The translations under genes and the position numbers were made by a program. The notes under the pieces were generated by a model. It was not told where the DNA came from and ran no database searches. It saw nothing but the letters and a program-made list of their open reading frames with translations. Positions 9,409-17,789 of a stretch of 64,000 bases of DNA are shown piece by piece; positions within the stretch are counted from its first letter, which is position 1, and the number at the start of each line of letters is the position of its first letter. The DNA is from Chlorobaculum sp. 24CR (GTDB lineage: Bacteria > Bacteroidota > Chlorobiia > Chlorobiales > Chlorobiaceae): positions 22,319 through 86,318 of the forward strand of contig NZ_SDGU01000022.1 in NCBI RefSeq assembly GCF_004118635.1, written 5' to 3'.

Positions 9409-9648
9409 TTACTTCTTGTTGACGATGTAGTCAACGGCCTGCTGCACGGTGCCGATTTTCTCAGCATCTTCGTCAGGAATCTGGACGCCGAATTCGTTTT
9501 CGAGCTCCATGATGAGTTCGACCGTGTCGAGCGAATCTGCGCCGAGGTCATCGGCAAACTTCGATTCCTGCTTGATCTGATCCTTGTTGACACCCATCTT
9601 GCTCACGATGATATCGTACACTTTATCTCTGATTTCGTCTGCGCTCAT
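9409..9648 (-). CDS. acpP: Acyl carrier protein
   Basis: A protein of 79 residues from ATG 9648 ([10 protein letters not shown]); the open frame extends 11 codons further upstream but the family starts here. [17 protein letters not shown] contains the DSL serine that receives the 4'-phosphopantetheine arm. Acidic throughout, as expected. A candidate transferase is encoded at 21661-22386, though AcpS may also exist elsewhere. Confidence 0.97.
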   Translation of the reverse strand: MSADEIRDKVYDIIVSKMGVNKDQIKQESKFADDLGADSLDTVELIMELENEFGVQIPDEDAEKIGTVQQAVDYIVNKK

Positions 9649-9745
9649 GGCACTGTTCTCCGGGTTTGTGATTGGAAACAATAAAAAAATGCAAGTCTAT
9701 TAATATAAAAAGAAAAATCCGTCGGGCAAAGTTACGCGCTGGTGG

Positions 9746-9799
9746 GAGAATCGACGAGATTGCCAAGCCACTGGCTCATTCTCCAGCTCGTCGATTCTC
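9746..9799. repeat. 13-bp perfect inverted repeat between acpP and fabG
   Basis: GAGAATCGACGAG at 9746-9758 is repeated inverted at 9787-9799. The 28-base loop contains a further small palindrome (AGCCACTGGCT). It sits in the 163-base fabG-acpP spacer, the longest spacer of the operon. No T-run follows, so it could be an RNA processing or stability element separating acpP from the upstream transcript. Confidence 0.7.
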
Positions 9800-9811
9800 A
9801 ACAGGTCCCCT

Positions 9812-10555
9812 TTACATGTACATGCCGCCGTTGACGCTCAGCACCTGCCCGGTGATGTAGGCCGATTGTTCGCTGGCAAGAAACGCCACGGCGTCGGCTA
9901 CGTGCTGGGGCGTGCCGAAAACGCCGAGCGGAATGGCATCGAGCATCTTCTGGCGAACCTCTTCGGAGAGCGCGTCGGTCATTTTCGATGAAATAAAGCC
10001 AGGCGCGATGGCGTTGACGCGAACGTTGCGCGAGGCAATCTCCCTGGCGATCGACTTGGTGAAGGCGATGACGCCGCCCTTCGAGGCCGCGTAGTTGGCC
10101 TGTCCGGCGTTGCCCATGAGGCCGATGATCGAGGCGATGTTGATGATCGAGCCGGAACGCTGCTTCATCATGGTGCGCGTGACCGCCTTGGTGCAGTTGA
10201 AGACCCCTTTGAGGTTCACCGTCAGCACGGCATCCCAGTCCTCTTCGCTCATGCGCATCAACAGGCCGTCGCGGGTGATGCCCGCGTTGTTGACCAGAAT
10301 ATCGATGCGGCCATTCTCTTCGGCCACTTCGTTGAAAATCTTCTGGCAAGCATCAGTGCTGGTGACGTCGAGCTCCTTGCAGGTCACGTTTGCTCCGAGC
10401 TGTTTGAGCGCCTCTTCGGTTTCCGACAGCCACTCCGCCTTGACGTCGCCGATGACCAGATCAGCGCCTTTCGCGGCGAGATCGAGGGCGATTGCCTGGC
10501 CGATTCCGCGCGCCGCGCCGGTGACGACGGCGGTTTTCCCTGTGAACATGGTCAT
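9812..10555 (-). CDS. fabG: 3-oxoacyl-[ACP] reductase
   Basis: A protein of 247 residues from ATG 10555, chosen because AAAGGAT precedes it by about 9 bases; the open frame continues 58 codons upstream into fabD. It is a short-chain dehydrogenase: NADPH-binding [17 protein letters not shown], the serine in INIASIIG, and the catalytic YAASKGG pair. It reduces the beta-keto group during fatty-acid elongation. Confidence 0.96.
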   Translation of the reverse strand: MTMFTGKTAVVTGAARGIGQAIALDLAAKGADLVIGDVKAEWLSETEEALKQLGANVTCKELDVTSTDACQKIFNEVAEENGRIDILVNNAGITRDGLLMRMSEEDWDAVLTVNLKGVFNCTKAVTRTMMKQRSGSIINIASIIGLMGNAGQANYAASKGGVIAFTKSIAREIASRNVRVNAIAPGFISSKMTDALSEEVRQKMLDAIPLGVFGTPQHVADAVAFLASEQSAYITGQVLSVNGGMYM

Positions 10556-10589
10556 GATTTCTATCCTTTCGTTTTTAAATCGTCCTGGT

Positions 10590-11507
10590 TCAGGCCGGAT
10601 TGCGCATGGCATCCACCTGATCGGCGGTATCGACTCCTGCGCAAACGGCTGATTTGCTGATCCTTTTGATGAGGCCTTGAAGTACCTTCTGCGGGCCGAC
10701 TTCGACAAATTCGGTGACGCCCGCGTCAACCATTGCCTGCACTGACTGGCTCCAGAGCACCGAGCTGGTGAGCTGGCTGATGAGGTTCGCGCGGATCTCC
10801 GCCGCCGCCGTGACCGGCATGGCCACCACGTTCATGCAGACCGGAATCTCGGCGTCGCGGATCGCGATGGTGTCGAGCGTTTCGGCAAGCTCCTTTTCGG
10901 CGGGCTTCATCAACGGCGAGTGGAACGCGCCGGAGACGACCAGCTCTTTGGCCATCCGCGCGCCCTTCGACGGGGCGAGTTCTACTGCCTTGCGCACGGC
11001 GTCGATGTCGCCGGAGATGACGATCTGGCCGGGTGAGTTGAAGTTCGCTGCCTGCACGATGCCCGCCGCCGAGGCCTCCTGCAACAGCTCGTCGAGCGCC
11101 TCGTCCTTCATACCGATGATCGCGGCCATCGTGCCGGGGTTCTGCTGCCCGGCGTTCTGCATCAGCTCGCCGCGTTTGGCCACGAGCCGGACGGCATCAT
11201 CGAACGAAATCGCGCCCGCGCAGCAGAGCGCGGTGTATTCGCCGAGGCTGTGGCCCGCCGCCATCTCCACGCCATCGCGTCCGAGCAGCGTTGCCGCCGC
11301 GTAGCTGTGCAGGAAGATGGCGAGCTGGGTGTAGCGGGTCTGCTTCAGCTCATCCTCGCTGCCGTTGAACATGATATTGGTGATCGAAAAGCCGAGCAGT
11401 TCGTCGGCCTTGTCCATCAGCGCCTTCGCCTCCGGAAAGCGTTCGTACAGATCGCGTCCCATGCCGCAGTACTGCGAACCCTGTCCGGGGAAAACAAATG
11501 CTTTCAT
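10590..11507 (-). CDS. fabD: Malonyl-CoA:ACP transacylase
   Basis: A protein of 305 residues. [12 protein letters not shown] at the N-terminus, the nucleophile serine in [16 protein letters not shown], and the partner histidine in [10 protein letters not shown] are all family hallmarks. It loads malonyl groups onto acyl carrier protein. It lies 34 bases upstream of fabG in the same operon. Confidence 0.97.
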   Translation of the reverse strand: MKAFVFPGQGSQYCGMGRDLYERFPEAKALMDKADELLGFSITNIMFNGSEDELKQTRYTQLAIFLHSYAAATLLGRDGVEMAAGHSLGEYTALCCAGAISFDDAVRLVAKRGELMQNAGQQNPGTMAAIIGMKDEALDELLQEASAAGIVQAANFNSPGQIVISGDIDAVRKAVELAPSKGARMAKELVVSGAFHSPLMKPAEKELAETLDTIAIRDAEIPVCMNVVAMPVTAAAEIRANLISQLTSSVLWSQSVQAMVDAGVTEFVEVGPQKVLQGLIKRISKSAVCAGVDTADQVDAMRNPA

Positions 11508-11535
11508 ATTCTGTAATTCCTTTGAATGGTTGCGC

Positions 11536-12525
11536 TTACTGCCAGCGGACGTAAACGCCGCCCCAGGTGTATCCCGCTCCGAAGCTCACCAGCACGAGGT
11601 TCGAGCCTTTGTGCAGTTTGCCTTGTTCGTCCAGCTCGGCCAGGCAGATCGGTATGGTGCCCGCAGTGGTGTTGCCGTAGTTCTGGATGTTCATCATCAC
11701 CTTCTGTCCGGGTAGGCCCATGCGCTCGGCGGTGGCGTGCATGATGCGCTGGTTGGCCTGATGCGGCACCAGCCAGTCGATGGTGTCGGCGGTTAGCCCG
11801 TTGCGCTCCATAATCTCCACGGCCACGTCGGCCATCGCCGTTACGGCGGCCTTGAAGACCTGCTTGCCATCCTGGCGGATGAAGTGCATCCGCTGATCGA
11901 CCGTTTCGTGCGACGCCGGATGGAGGCTTCCGCCGCCCTTCATCAGCAGGTGATCCTTGCCGTTCGCGCCGTCGGAGTAGAGCCGCGCGTCGAGTACGCC
12001 GTATCCGTCCTCTTGTGCGGCTTCGAGAATGACGCCGCCCGCGCCGTCGCCGAACAGAATCGCCGTCGAGCGGTCGGTGTAGTCGATGATGGAGGACATC
12101 TTGTCCGCGCCAATCACCATCACCTTTTTGCAGTTGCCCGATTCGATGAACTGCGCGCCGGTGTTCAGGCCATAGAGAAATCCCGAACAGGCGGCCGAGA
12201 GGTCGAACGCCCAGGCGTTTTTGGCCTGGATGTTTCCCTGAACCAGACACGCCGTCGAGGGAAAGATCATGTCGGGCGTCATGGTCGCCACGATGATGAG
12301 GTCGATCTCCTCGGCACAGATGCCGCGCTTTTCAAGCAACTGCCGGGCAACTTCGGTCGCCATGTACGACGTAGCCTTTGCGGGGTCCCTGAGAATTCTG
12401 CGCTCGATGATGCCGGTACGGGTTCTGATCCACTCGTCGTTGGTATCGAGAATGCGTTCAAGGTCCTGATTGGAGAGCACCTCTTCGGGCAAGTACTTGG
12501 CGGTCGTCGATATAGCTGCGTTCAT
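11536..12525 (-). CDS. fabH: 3-oxoacyl-[ACP] synthase III
   Basis: A protein of 329 residues. The active-site Cys-His-Asn triad is visible in [23 protein letters not shown] and [12 protein letters not shown]. It starts fatty-acid synthesis by condensing acetyl-CoA or a branched starter with malonyl-ACP. The gene lies between plsX (127 bases upstream) and fabD (28 bases downstream). Confidence 0.97.
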   Translation of the reverse strand: MNAAISTTAKYLPEEVLSNQDLERILDTNDEWIRTRTGIIERRILRDPAKATSYMATEVARQLLEKRGICAEEIDLIIVATMTPDMIFPSTACLVQGNIQAKNAWAFDLSAACSGFLYGLNTGAQFIESGNCKKVMVIGADKMSSIIDYTDRSTAILFGDGAGGVILEAAQEDGYGVLDARLYSDGANGKDHLLMKGGGSLHPASHETVDQRMHFIRQDGKQVFKAAVTAMADVAVEIMERNGLTADTIDWLVPHQANQRIMHATAERMGLPGQKVMMNIQNYGNTTAGTIPICLAELDEQGKLHKGSNLVLVSFGAGYTWGGVYVRWQ

Positions 12526-12652
12526 AGTGTGGTTTCTCTTGATAAGCGAACGGAAAATGCGAAGTTGTAACGGAGCCAGACTCTTTGGTCAGTCGCAGGG
12601 GGCAGGGGATGGGCGCTCCGGAGCATCAGGGCCTGCATGGGAACATTCGCCG

Positions 12653-13672
12653 TCAGGCGAGCATTTCCGCGATGCGTTCGTTGACGCGCTGCTCGATCAT
12701 GTGTTCGGCCATGTAGATCATGTTCTTGATGGCGCGCGACGACGAGCGTCCGTGGCCGACAATCGAGATGCCATCGACGCCGAGGAACGGCACGCCGCCG
12801 AACTTTTCGACATCGAATGGTTCGAAAATCCCCTTGAACGCCTGACTCGCAAGGGCCGCTGAGTCCTGGTCGAGCGTGCCCGCCATGACCAGCTTTTCGA
12901 GCGCCGGCTTGAAGAGCGAGCCGAGAAAGTGCGGAATGCTCTCCCCGAACTTCAGGATGGTGTTGCCGACCAGCCCGTCGCAGACGACGATGGTGGCTTT
13001 GCCGGCCAGAATGTCGTGTCCCTCGATGTTGCCGATGAAGTTGATTTTTTGCTCTTCGTGCGCCTCTTGCAACTGGTTCCATGCCTGCTTGAGATAGTCG
13101 GGGCCTTTGCCCTCCTCCTCTCCGATGTTGAGCAGGCCGACGACCGGCTGTTCGATTTTGGCTGCGTAGCGCTGGTAGATGGTCAGCATTTCGGCGAACT
13201 GCACCAGATTTTCCGGTTTGCAGTCCACGTTGGCGCCGACATCGACGATGTTGGTGAGCCCCTCGCCGATGCGCGGGAAGTAGGCGTAGATGGTCGGGCG
13301 CAGTACGCCGGGAAGGCGACCGAGCACGAACAGAGACGCTGCCATCAGCGCACCGGTATTTCCGGCGCTCACAAAAGCGTCGGCTTCTTTGGCTTTGCAG
13401 AGCTTCAGGCCGCGGACAAGTGACGACTCCTGCTTTGCCTTGACGGCGGTGGCGGGAACATCCTCCATGGTGATGACCTCTGGCGCGTGCATAAAGCGCA
13501 GATTGAGTGCTCCGGCATCATGCTGTTCCAGAAGAGGGGCCACCTTCTCTTCCTGCCCGATCAGCAGGATTTCAAAGCGGCCTTCGCTTTCCCTGAGGGC
13601 ATCGATCACGCCCTCGACAACGCACACGGGGGCATTGTCGCCACCCATGGCATCCACGACAATGGTCAACAT
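12653..13672 (-). CDS. plsX: Phosphate acyltransferase
   Basis: A protein of 339 residues starting [19 protein letters not shown], the PlsX N-terminal signature. [22 protein letters not shown] and [14 protein letters not shown] follow as in the family. It converts acyl-ACP to acyl-phosphate for PlsY in phospholipid synthesis. The rpmF-plsX-fabH order is widely conserved. Confidence 0.97.
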   Translation of the reverse strand: MLTIVVDAMGGDNAPVCVVEGVIDALRESEGRFEILLIGQEEKVAPLLEQHDAGALNLRFMHAPEVITMEDVPATAVKAKQESSLVRGLKLCKAKEADAFVSAGNTGALMAASLFVLGRLPGVLRPTIYAYFPRIGEGLTNIVDVGANVDCKPENLVQFAEMLTIYQRYAAKIEQPVVGLLNIGEEEGKGPDYLKQAWNQLQEAHEEQKINFIGNIEGHDILAGKATIVVCDGLVGNTILKFGESIPHFLGSLFKPALEKLVMAGTLDQDSAALASQAFKGIFEPFDVEKFGGVPFLGVDGISIVGHGRSSSRAIKNMIYMAEHMIEQRVNERIAEMLA

Positions 13673-13702
13673 GGCGGTTCTGTCTTGTTTACTTCAAACT
13701 AC

Positions 13703-13894
13703 TTAGGCGACGACAATCTTGCCGGTGACCTGACGGCCTTTGTAGTGGCCGCAATGGCGGCAGGCGCGGTGCGGAAGGGTCGGCTCGCCGCAGTTCGGGC
13801 AGAGAACCGTGACGGCGGCCTTGGTGCGGGCGTTGTACTGTGCTCTCCTCTTGTCCCTTCTGGACTTGGACATCTTGGCTTTCGGGTTGGCCAT
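13703..13894 (-). CDS. rpmF: 50S ribosomal protein L32
   Basis: A protein of 63 residues. It starts [18 protein letters not shown] after the initiator Met and carries a zinc ribbon CPNC...CRHC, so it is the zinc-binding form. It sits between the YceD-like gene and plsX, as in many bacteria. Confidence 0.96.
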   Translation of the reverse strand: MANPKAKMSKSRRDKRRAQYNARTKAAVTVLCPNCGEPTLPHRACRHCGHYKGRQVTGKIVVA

Positions 13895-13920
13895 AATCTA
13901 TATCAATTTAGAATCAACGA

Positions 13921-14451
13921 TTAACGATACTTGTTTTTCAGTTTTTCGAGCGACTCCAGCCAATCGGTGTCGGACAGATTGACTTCGCCCGGCTCCATCT
14001 GTTCTTCCTGATGGAACACCCGGCAATCGGGATTGTCCGTACAGGTGACTTTCATCGGAACGGAGAGCAGCAGCGTTTCGCGAACATCCTCGGTCAGGTC
14101 GAGCGAGACCGCGCTCCGGTCGATGAGCCGATACTCCTCGTCGCGCTCTTCGTCTGGTTCTCCGGGCTGTTCGTAACTATAATATATACGGTACGAACCG
14201 GTCAGCACTGTGGTGACTGGCGCAAGGCACAGGTCGCAGGTCAGATCGGCGGTTGCCGAAGTCTTCAAGGTGACGATCATCTCGTCATCCAGTTTTTCGA
14301 CGCTTCCCCTGACCGAAACATCTTTTGAAAAGCCTGCTTCCGCGAGCGCCGGATCGTTGAAATCAGTCGCGTTGCAGGTGAAATCGAACTCGTGCGTCCC
14401 TTGTGAAAGACCCGCAAGACGGATTGCAATCAGCGCTTTTTCTCTGGACAT
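13921..14451 (-). CDS. YceD/DUF177 family protein
   Basis: A protein of 176 residues from ATG 14451, which follows a GAGGTGG ribosome site; ten more codons are open upstream. It contains the DUF177 signature with CDLCLAPV in the middle and an EVNLSDTDWLESLEKLKNKYR-like end (shown in part). The family is encoded next to rpmF across bacteria and is linked to 23S rRNA/L32 metabolism in E. coli and plants; the exact role is not settled. First gene of the fab operon. Confidence 0.85.
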   Translation of the reverse strand: MSREKALIAIRLAGLSQGTHEFDFTCNATDFNDPALAEAGFSKDVSVRGSVEKLDDEMIVTLKTSATADLTCDLCLAPVTTVLTGSYRIYYSYEQPGEPDEERDEEYRLIDRSAVSLDLTEDVRETLLLSVPMKVTCTDNPDCRVFHQEEQMEPGEVNLSDTDWLESLEKLKNKYR

Positions 14452-14485
14452 AACCACCTCGTTTCCATAAAAGAGCATCAATGTA

Positions 14486-14493
14486 CAAAAATA
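14486..14493 (-). promoter_or_regulatory. Promoter -7-like element of the yceD-rpmF-plsX-fab operon
   Basis: The minus strand reads TATTTTTG, an exact TAnnTTTG match, 34 bases upstream of the start codon at 14451. The region 19 bases further upstream is T-rich but has no clean TTG. It is divergent from the tRNA-Asn promoter. Confidence 0.45.
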
Positions 14494-14560
14494 ATAATCG
14501 AAAAAGAAAAGTCTGAAGCCTCCAGCCGGGCGGAAAAATTATTAAAAAAGTTGTTGCGGG

Positions 14561-14591
14561 TTTGGAAATTCGAGCCGCAGCCTTATATTTG
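14561..14591 (+). promoter_or_regulatory. Promoter of tRNA-Asn (TTTG-N19-TAnnTTTG type)
   Basis: TTTG at 14561-14564 and TATATTTG at 14584-14591 are separated by exactly 19 bases. This is the layout of the Bacteroidetes -33/-7 promoter. The tRNA begins 29 bases after the -7 element. Confidence 0.6.
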
Positions 14592-14620
14592 CACTCTCTT
14601 TGATCAACGAAGAGTCCCAT

Positions 14621-14692
<72 letters not shown>

Positions 14693-14695
14693 CTT

Positions 14696-14735
14696 AAAAA
14701 AGGAAGTGCTTGAGTATGCGGCGCTTCCTTTTTTT
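14696..14735 (+). terminator. Terminator of tRNA-Asn
   Basis: An 11-bp stem (14696-14706 with 14724-14734, AAAAAAGGAAG/CTTCCTTTTTT) ends in a run of Ts, starting three bases after the tRNA. Confidence 0.9.
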
Positions 14736-14774
14736 GTTTGTACCCGTCCTGGCCACTGTTACCCCTGGGAAGCC

Positions 14775-15047
14775 GTGGATAATTCAGCACAGGCCCCATA
14801 CTTCCTCTACATCCTCAAATCGGCGGTTGTCGCTCGCTATTACGTCGGCATCTCGACGAATCCGCACCGTCGCCTGGAGTATCACAACGGCTTTGAGAAA
14901 GGCTTTACTTCCTGTTACCGGCCTTGGCGGATCGTGTACACGAAAGCGTATTCGTCCAAAGTCGAAGCTCATGTGGCTGAAAAAACGGTCAAGGAGCGGA
15001 AGCGTAGCCGGATGATCGAGCGCTTGATTGGCGGCGGGGCGATTTGA
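14775..15047 (+). CDS. GIY-YIG domain endonuclease-like protein
   Basis: A protein of 90 residues from GTG 14775. The open frame reaches back to a GTG at 14706, but that lies inside the tRNA terminator, so the shorter form is preferred. YFLYILKS...YYVGISTNPHRRLEYHN is the GIY-YIG core (here YFL/YYV), with the conserved Arg-Arg and His. A glutamate in 'VEAHVAEKTVKERKRSRM' fits the metal site. It belongs to the small UPF0213/YhbQ-like group, single-domain proteins of about 90-100 residues with unclear function. Confidence 0.8.
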   Translation: MDNSAQAPYFLYILKSAVVARYYVGISTNPHRRLEYHNGFEKGFTSCYRPWRIVYTKAYSSKVEAHVAEKTVKERKRSRMIERLIGGGAI

Positions 15048-15146
15048 GACCGCTCGCGGGTTCAGACTCTTCTCCGTATTTCCCCGCCATGAGTATATTA
15101 CCCACCACAGCCACATCTTCCGCTCACCCGCCAATTCGCACCCATC

Positions 15147-15584
15147 ATGATTCGATACCTTTTCATCTTCCTTCTCACCGCGCTCTCCGCCTGTTCTTCT
15201 CGTTATGCAACGCAGCCGGAGGCGAGCACTCCGAAGCTGTTCGGGACGTGGTGGCGGGTCGAGGCGATCGATGGGCGGAAGGCGGAGTTCCTGCGCGGAC
15301 AGCGGCGGGATATGCACATCATCCTCTATTCGTCGCGCAAGATGGTCGGTTCCGGCGGGTGCAACCAGATCAACGGTTCGTTTGTTCACTCGCCGGGCAG
15401 CATTCGCTTCGGCGCGATCGCGTCGTCGAGGATGATGTGCGCGCCGGTGGTGATGGCGCGGGAGCGGGCGTTCATCGCGGCCTTGCGCAAGGCCGACAGC
15501 TCTATTGTCAGAGGTCGCCGGTTGACGATGTATGACCGGGCGGGCCGCGAGGTTCTGCGCTTCATGGCGGTTCCGTCGCGCTGA
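15147..15584 (+). CDS. META-domain lipoprotein
   Basis: A protein of 145 residues. The N-terminus MIRYLFIFLLTALSACSS is a lipoprotein signal (LSAC lipobox). The rest matches a META/HslJ domain: LFGTWWRVEAIDG, GSGGCNQINGSF, IRFGAIASSRMMC and a final beta strand. Such proteins are outer-envelope lipoproteins linked to stress or drug tolerance in some species; no specific role can be inferred here. Confidence 0.82.
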   Translation: MIRYLFIFLLTALSACSSRYATQPEASTPKLFGTWWRVEAIDGRKAEFLRGQRRDMHIILYSSRKMVGSGGCNQINGSFVHSPGSIRFGAIASSRMMCAPVVMARERAFIAALRKADSSIVRGRRLTMYDRAGREVLRFMAVPSR

Positions 15585-15654
15585 TGCGAGCTTGCCCCGG
15601 CGCGGGGAACCTCCTGCACAGGCTCGCGGTTCTTGTGCCAGTCACCCACCCGAG

Positions 15655-15675
15655 CCGGACAATCCGGACAATCGG
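15655..15675. repeat. Tandem 9-bp repeat CCGGACAAT
   Basis: Two exact copies of CCGGACAAT (15655-15663, 15664-15672) are followed by a third partial CGG. Similar 9-base units (TGGACAGAC, CGGACAATC) occur at 39634-39651. Confidence 0.65.
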
Positions 15676-15695
15676 AGGCGGCTGGCGCGAGGGCG

Positions 15696-15725
15696 TTGCA
15701 GACGGGAAAGAATTGTTTATATTGT
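15696..15725 (+). promoter_or_regulatory. leuA promoter (TTG-N19-TATATTGT)
   Basis: TTG at 15696-15698 and TATATTGT at 15718-15725 are 19 bases apart, the same spacing as at tRNA-Asn. This places the transcript start about 30-40 bases before the leader-peptide ATG. Confidence 0.55.
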
Positions 15726-15765
15726 CCCAACTTTTCGTACAGCCGATAACGGTACTTCATCTTGT

Positions 15766-15843
15766 ATGAACACGGTCAACAACATGCTTCTTCTTACGCT
15801 ATCGCTAACGGGCCTTACCTGCCTGAGGGGGAGCGCATTGTAG
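15766..15843 (+). CDS. leuA leader peptide (attenuation)
   Basis: A short frame of 25 codons, MNTVNNMLLLTLSLTGLTCL... ending at TAG 15841. Eight of 25 residues are leucine, including three CTT codons in a row at 15787-15795 and two CTA codons at 15799 and 15805. It lies between a promoter-like element and a terminator hairpin ahead of leuA. The codons CTG AGG GGG (bases 15822-15830, CCTGAGGGG) can pair with CCTCTCAGG at 15885-15893 inside the terminator. This is the arrangement expected for ribosome-stalling attenuation by leucine. Confidence 0.8.
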   Translation: MNTVNNMLLLTLSLTGLTCLRGSAL

Positions 15844-15873
15844 TTTCGTTGACTTGTACGGAATCCGATTTTC

Positions 15874-15910
15874 AAAGCCGCAATCCTCTCAGGGTAAGCG
15901 GCTTTTTTTC
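15874..15910 (+). terminator. leuA attenuator terminator
   Basis: AAAGCCGC (15874-15881) pairs with GCGGCTTT (15898-15905), with an inner CCT/AGG pair, followed by a run of Ts. It lies 31 bases after the leader-peptide stop and 65 bases before the leuA start. Confidence 0.85.
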
Positions 15911-15917
15911 TTTACGG

Positions 15918-15955
15918 GACTTTACTATCCAAGAGTGACTTTACTATCCAAGAGT
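15918..15955 (+). repeat. Perfect 19-bp tandem duplication upstream of leuA
   Basis: GACTTTACTATCCAAGAGT occurs twice back to back (15918-15936 and 15937-15955), between the attenuator and the leuA ribosome site (AAGGAG, 15960-15965). It lengthens the leader without touching the attenuator. Confidence 0.9.
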
Positions 15956-15974
15956 ATCAAAAGGAGATTCTCTC

Positions 15975-17663
15975 ATGAGTACGATGAATTATAAGAAATA
16001 CGCATCCTATCCGACGGTCGGCCTGAAAGACAGAACCTGGCCGGACAAGACCATCACCAAAGCGCCGATCTGGAGCAGCGTCGATCTTCGCGACGGCAAC
16101 CAGGCGTTGCCGATTCCCATGAGCGTCGATGAAAAGGTGGAGTTTTTCAAGCTGCTGGTCTCCGTTGGCTTCAAGGAGATCGAGGTGGGCTTTCCCTCCG
16201 CGTCGGCCACGGAGTTCGCCTTTGCGCGCAAGCTGATCGAGAACAACCTCATCCCCGACGACGTGACCATCCAGGTGCTGACCCAGTCACGCGAGCACCT
16301 CATCCGCCGCACCTTCGAGGCGATCAAGGGCGCGAAGAACGCCATCGTGCACCTCTACAACTCCACCTCGCGCCAGCAGCGCGACATAGTGTTCCGCATG
16401 AGCCGGGAGGAGATCATCACCATCGCCGTCGCCGGAACGCGGCTGGTTCGCGAGCTGAAGGAGGCGAGCGGCAATCCGGGCATCCGCTTCGAGTACAGCC
16501 CGGAGAGCTTCACCGGCACCGAGCTTGACTACGCGCTCGACGTGTGCCACGCGGTGATGGACGAGTGGGGCGCGTCGGCGGAGAATAAGGTGATCCTGAA
16601 CCTGCCTTCGACGGTCGAGCTTTCGACGCCGAACGTCTATGCTGACCGCATCGAGTGGTTTTGCCGCCACATCAAGAATCGCGACGCGGTGCTCTTCAGC
16701 GTGCACGCCCACAACGACCGGGGCACGGCGGTGGCGACTTCCGAGCTGGCGGTGATGGCTGGCGCGGATCGCATCGAGGGGGCGCTGTTCGGCAATGGCG
16801 AGCGGTGCGGCAACATGGATATTATCACCATGGCGCTGAACCTGATGACGCAGGGCATCGATCCGAAGCTCGACTTTTCCAACCTGCCGCACGTCAAGGA
16901 GGTCTATTCGCGCTGCACCCGCATGACGGTGCATCCGCGTCACCCCTACTCCGGCGACCTGGTTTACACCGCCTTCTCCGGCTCGCACCAGGACGCCATC
17001 AGCAAGGGGATGAAGGCGCACCAGCGCGCCACCGACGGCGTCTGGGACGTGCCCTATCTGCCGATCGATCCGGAGGATGTGGGCTGCAATTACGAGGCGA
17101 TCGTCCGTATCAACAGCCAGTCGGGCAAGGGCGGCATCGCCTATCTGCTCGAAAAGGAGTACGGCATCCAGGCGCCCAAGTGGATGCAGCCCGATTTCGG
17201 CGTCGTCGTTCAGGAGGTGACCGACCGCACCGGCGAGGAGCTTTCGGCGCAGCAGATTCACGAGCTGTTCCAGAAGGAGTATATCGCCTCGGCGGAGCCG
17301 TATCTCATGAAAAAATGCACGATTAGCTGGAGCGACGAAGATCCGGATCGCAACGACGAGGTGGCCACGATCATCAGCGCCTCGATGGTTGGGCCGCAGG
17401 GCGAGTTCAGCTTCAAGGCCAAGGGCAACGGCCCGCTCGACGCCTTCGTGCGCGGCATGGTGAGCCACACCGGCATCGATTTTCATGTCGATGAATATAC
17501 CGAGCACGCTATCGGCCACAGCTCCGACGCCTTGGCCATCGCCTACATCCGGCTCGCGTTCGACGACGGCGCGCTGGTGTGCGGTTCGGGCATCGACTCG
17601 AACATCAGCCTCGCCTCGATCAAGGCCATCGTCAGCGCCCTGAACCGGTTCAAACGGCCCTGA
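15975..17663 (+). CDS. leuA: 2-isopropylmalate synthase
   Basis: A protein of 562 residues, the long (fungal/actinobacterial-like, LeuA type 2) form. SSVDLRDGNQAL carries the metal-binding Asp and the catalytic Arg. HAHNDRGTAVA gives the metal-binding His pair, and GNGERCGNMDI follows the barrel. The C-terminal ~130 residues form the regulatory LeuA dimerisation domain, which binds leucine for feedback inhibition. It condenses acetyl-CoA with 2-oxoisovalerate, the first step of leucine synthesis. The upstream attenuator suggests a second layer of leucine control. Confidence 0.96.
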   Translation: MSTMNYKKYASYPTVGLKDRTWPDKTITKAPIWSSVDLRDGNQALPIPMSVDEKVEFFKLLVSVGFKEIEVGFPSASATEFAFARKLIENNLIPDDVTIQVLTQSREHLIRRTFEAIKGAKNAIVHLYNSTSRQQRDIVFRMSREEIITIAVAGTRLVRELKEASGNPGIRFEYSPESFTGTELDYALDVCHAVMDEWGASAENKVILNLPSTVELSTPNVYADRIEWFCRHIKNRDAVLFSVHAHNDRGTAVATSELAVMAGADRIEGALFGNGERCGNMDIITMALNLMTQGIDPKLDFSNLPHVKEVYSRCTRMTVHPRHPYSGDLVYTAFSGSHQDAISKGMKAHQRATDGVWDVPYLPIDPEDVGCNYEAIVRINSQSGKGGIAYLLEKEYGIQAPKWMQPDFGVVVQEVTDRTGEELSAQQIHELFQKEYIASAEPYLMKKCTISWSDEDPDRNDEVATIISASMVGPQGEFSFKAKGNGPLDAFVRGMVSHTGIDFHVDEYTEHAIGHSSDALAIAYIRLAFDDGALVCGSGIDSNISLASIKAIVSALNRFKRP

Positions 17664-17670
17664 ATTTTCC

Positions 17671-17702
17671 GGCGGGGGGTGCCATCCGGAGCGCCTCCCG
17701 CC
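17671..17702 (+). terminator. GC-rich hairpin after leuA
   Basis: GGCGGGGGGTGC can pair with GCGCCTCCCGCC, with two imperfect positions. There is no T-run, so it is a weak terminator candidate or a stability element between leuA and znuA. Confidence 0.35.
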
Positions 17703-17789
17703 AAACCCCTCTTTCCGGATTTCTTCTCTTACCCTATCTTTACGGAGAAACAGGTTCCACCTCACGCTCAACGAATCCGGAGACCCGGT

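Noticed and set aside
14706..14774. N-terminal extension of the GIY-YIG protein from GTG 14706
   Set aside because: It overlaps the tRNA-Asn terminator, and the residues do not fit the family N-terminus.
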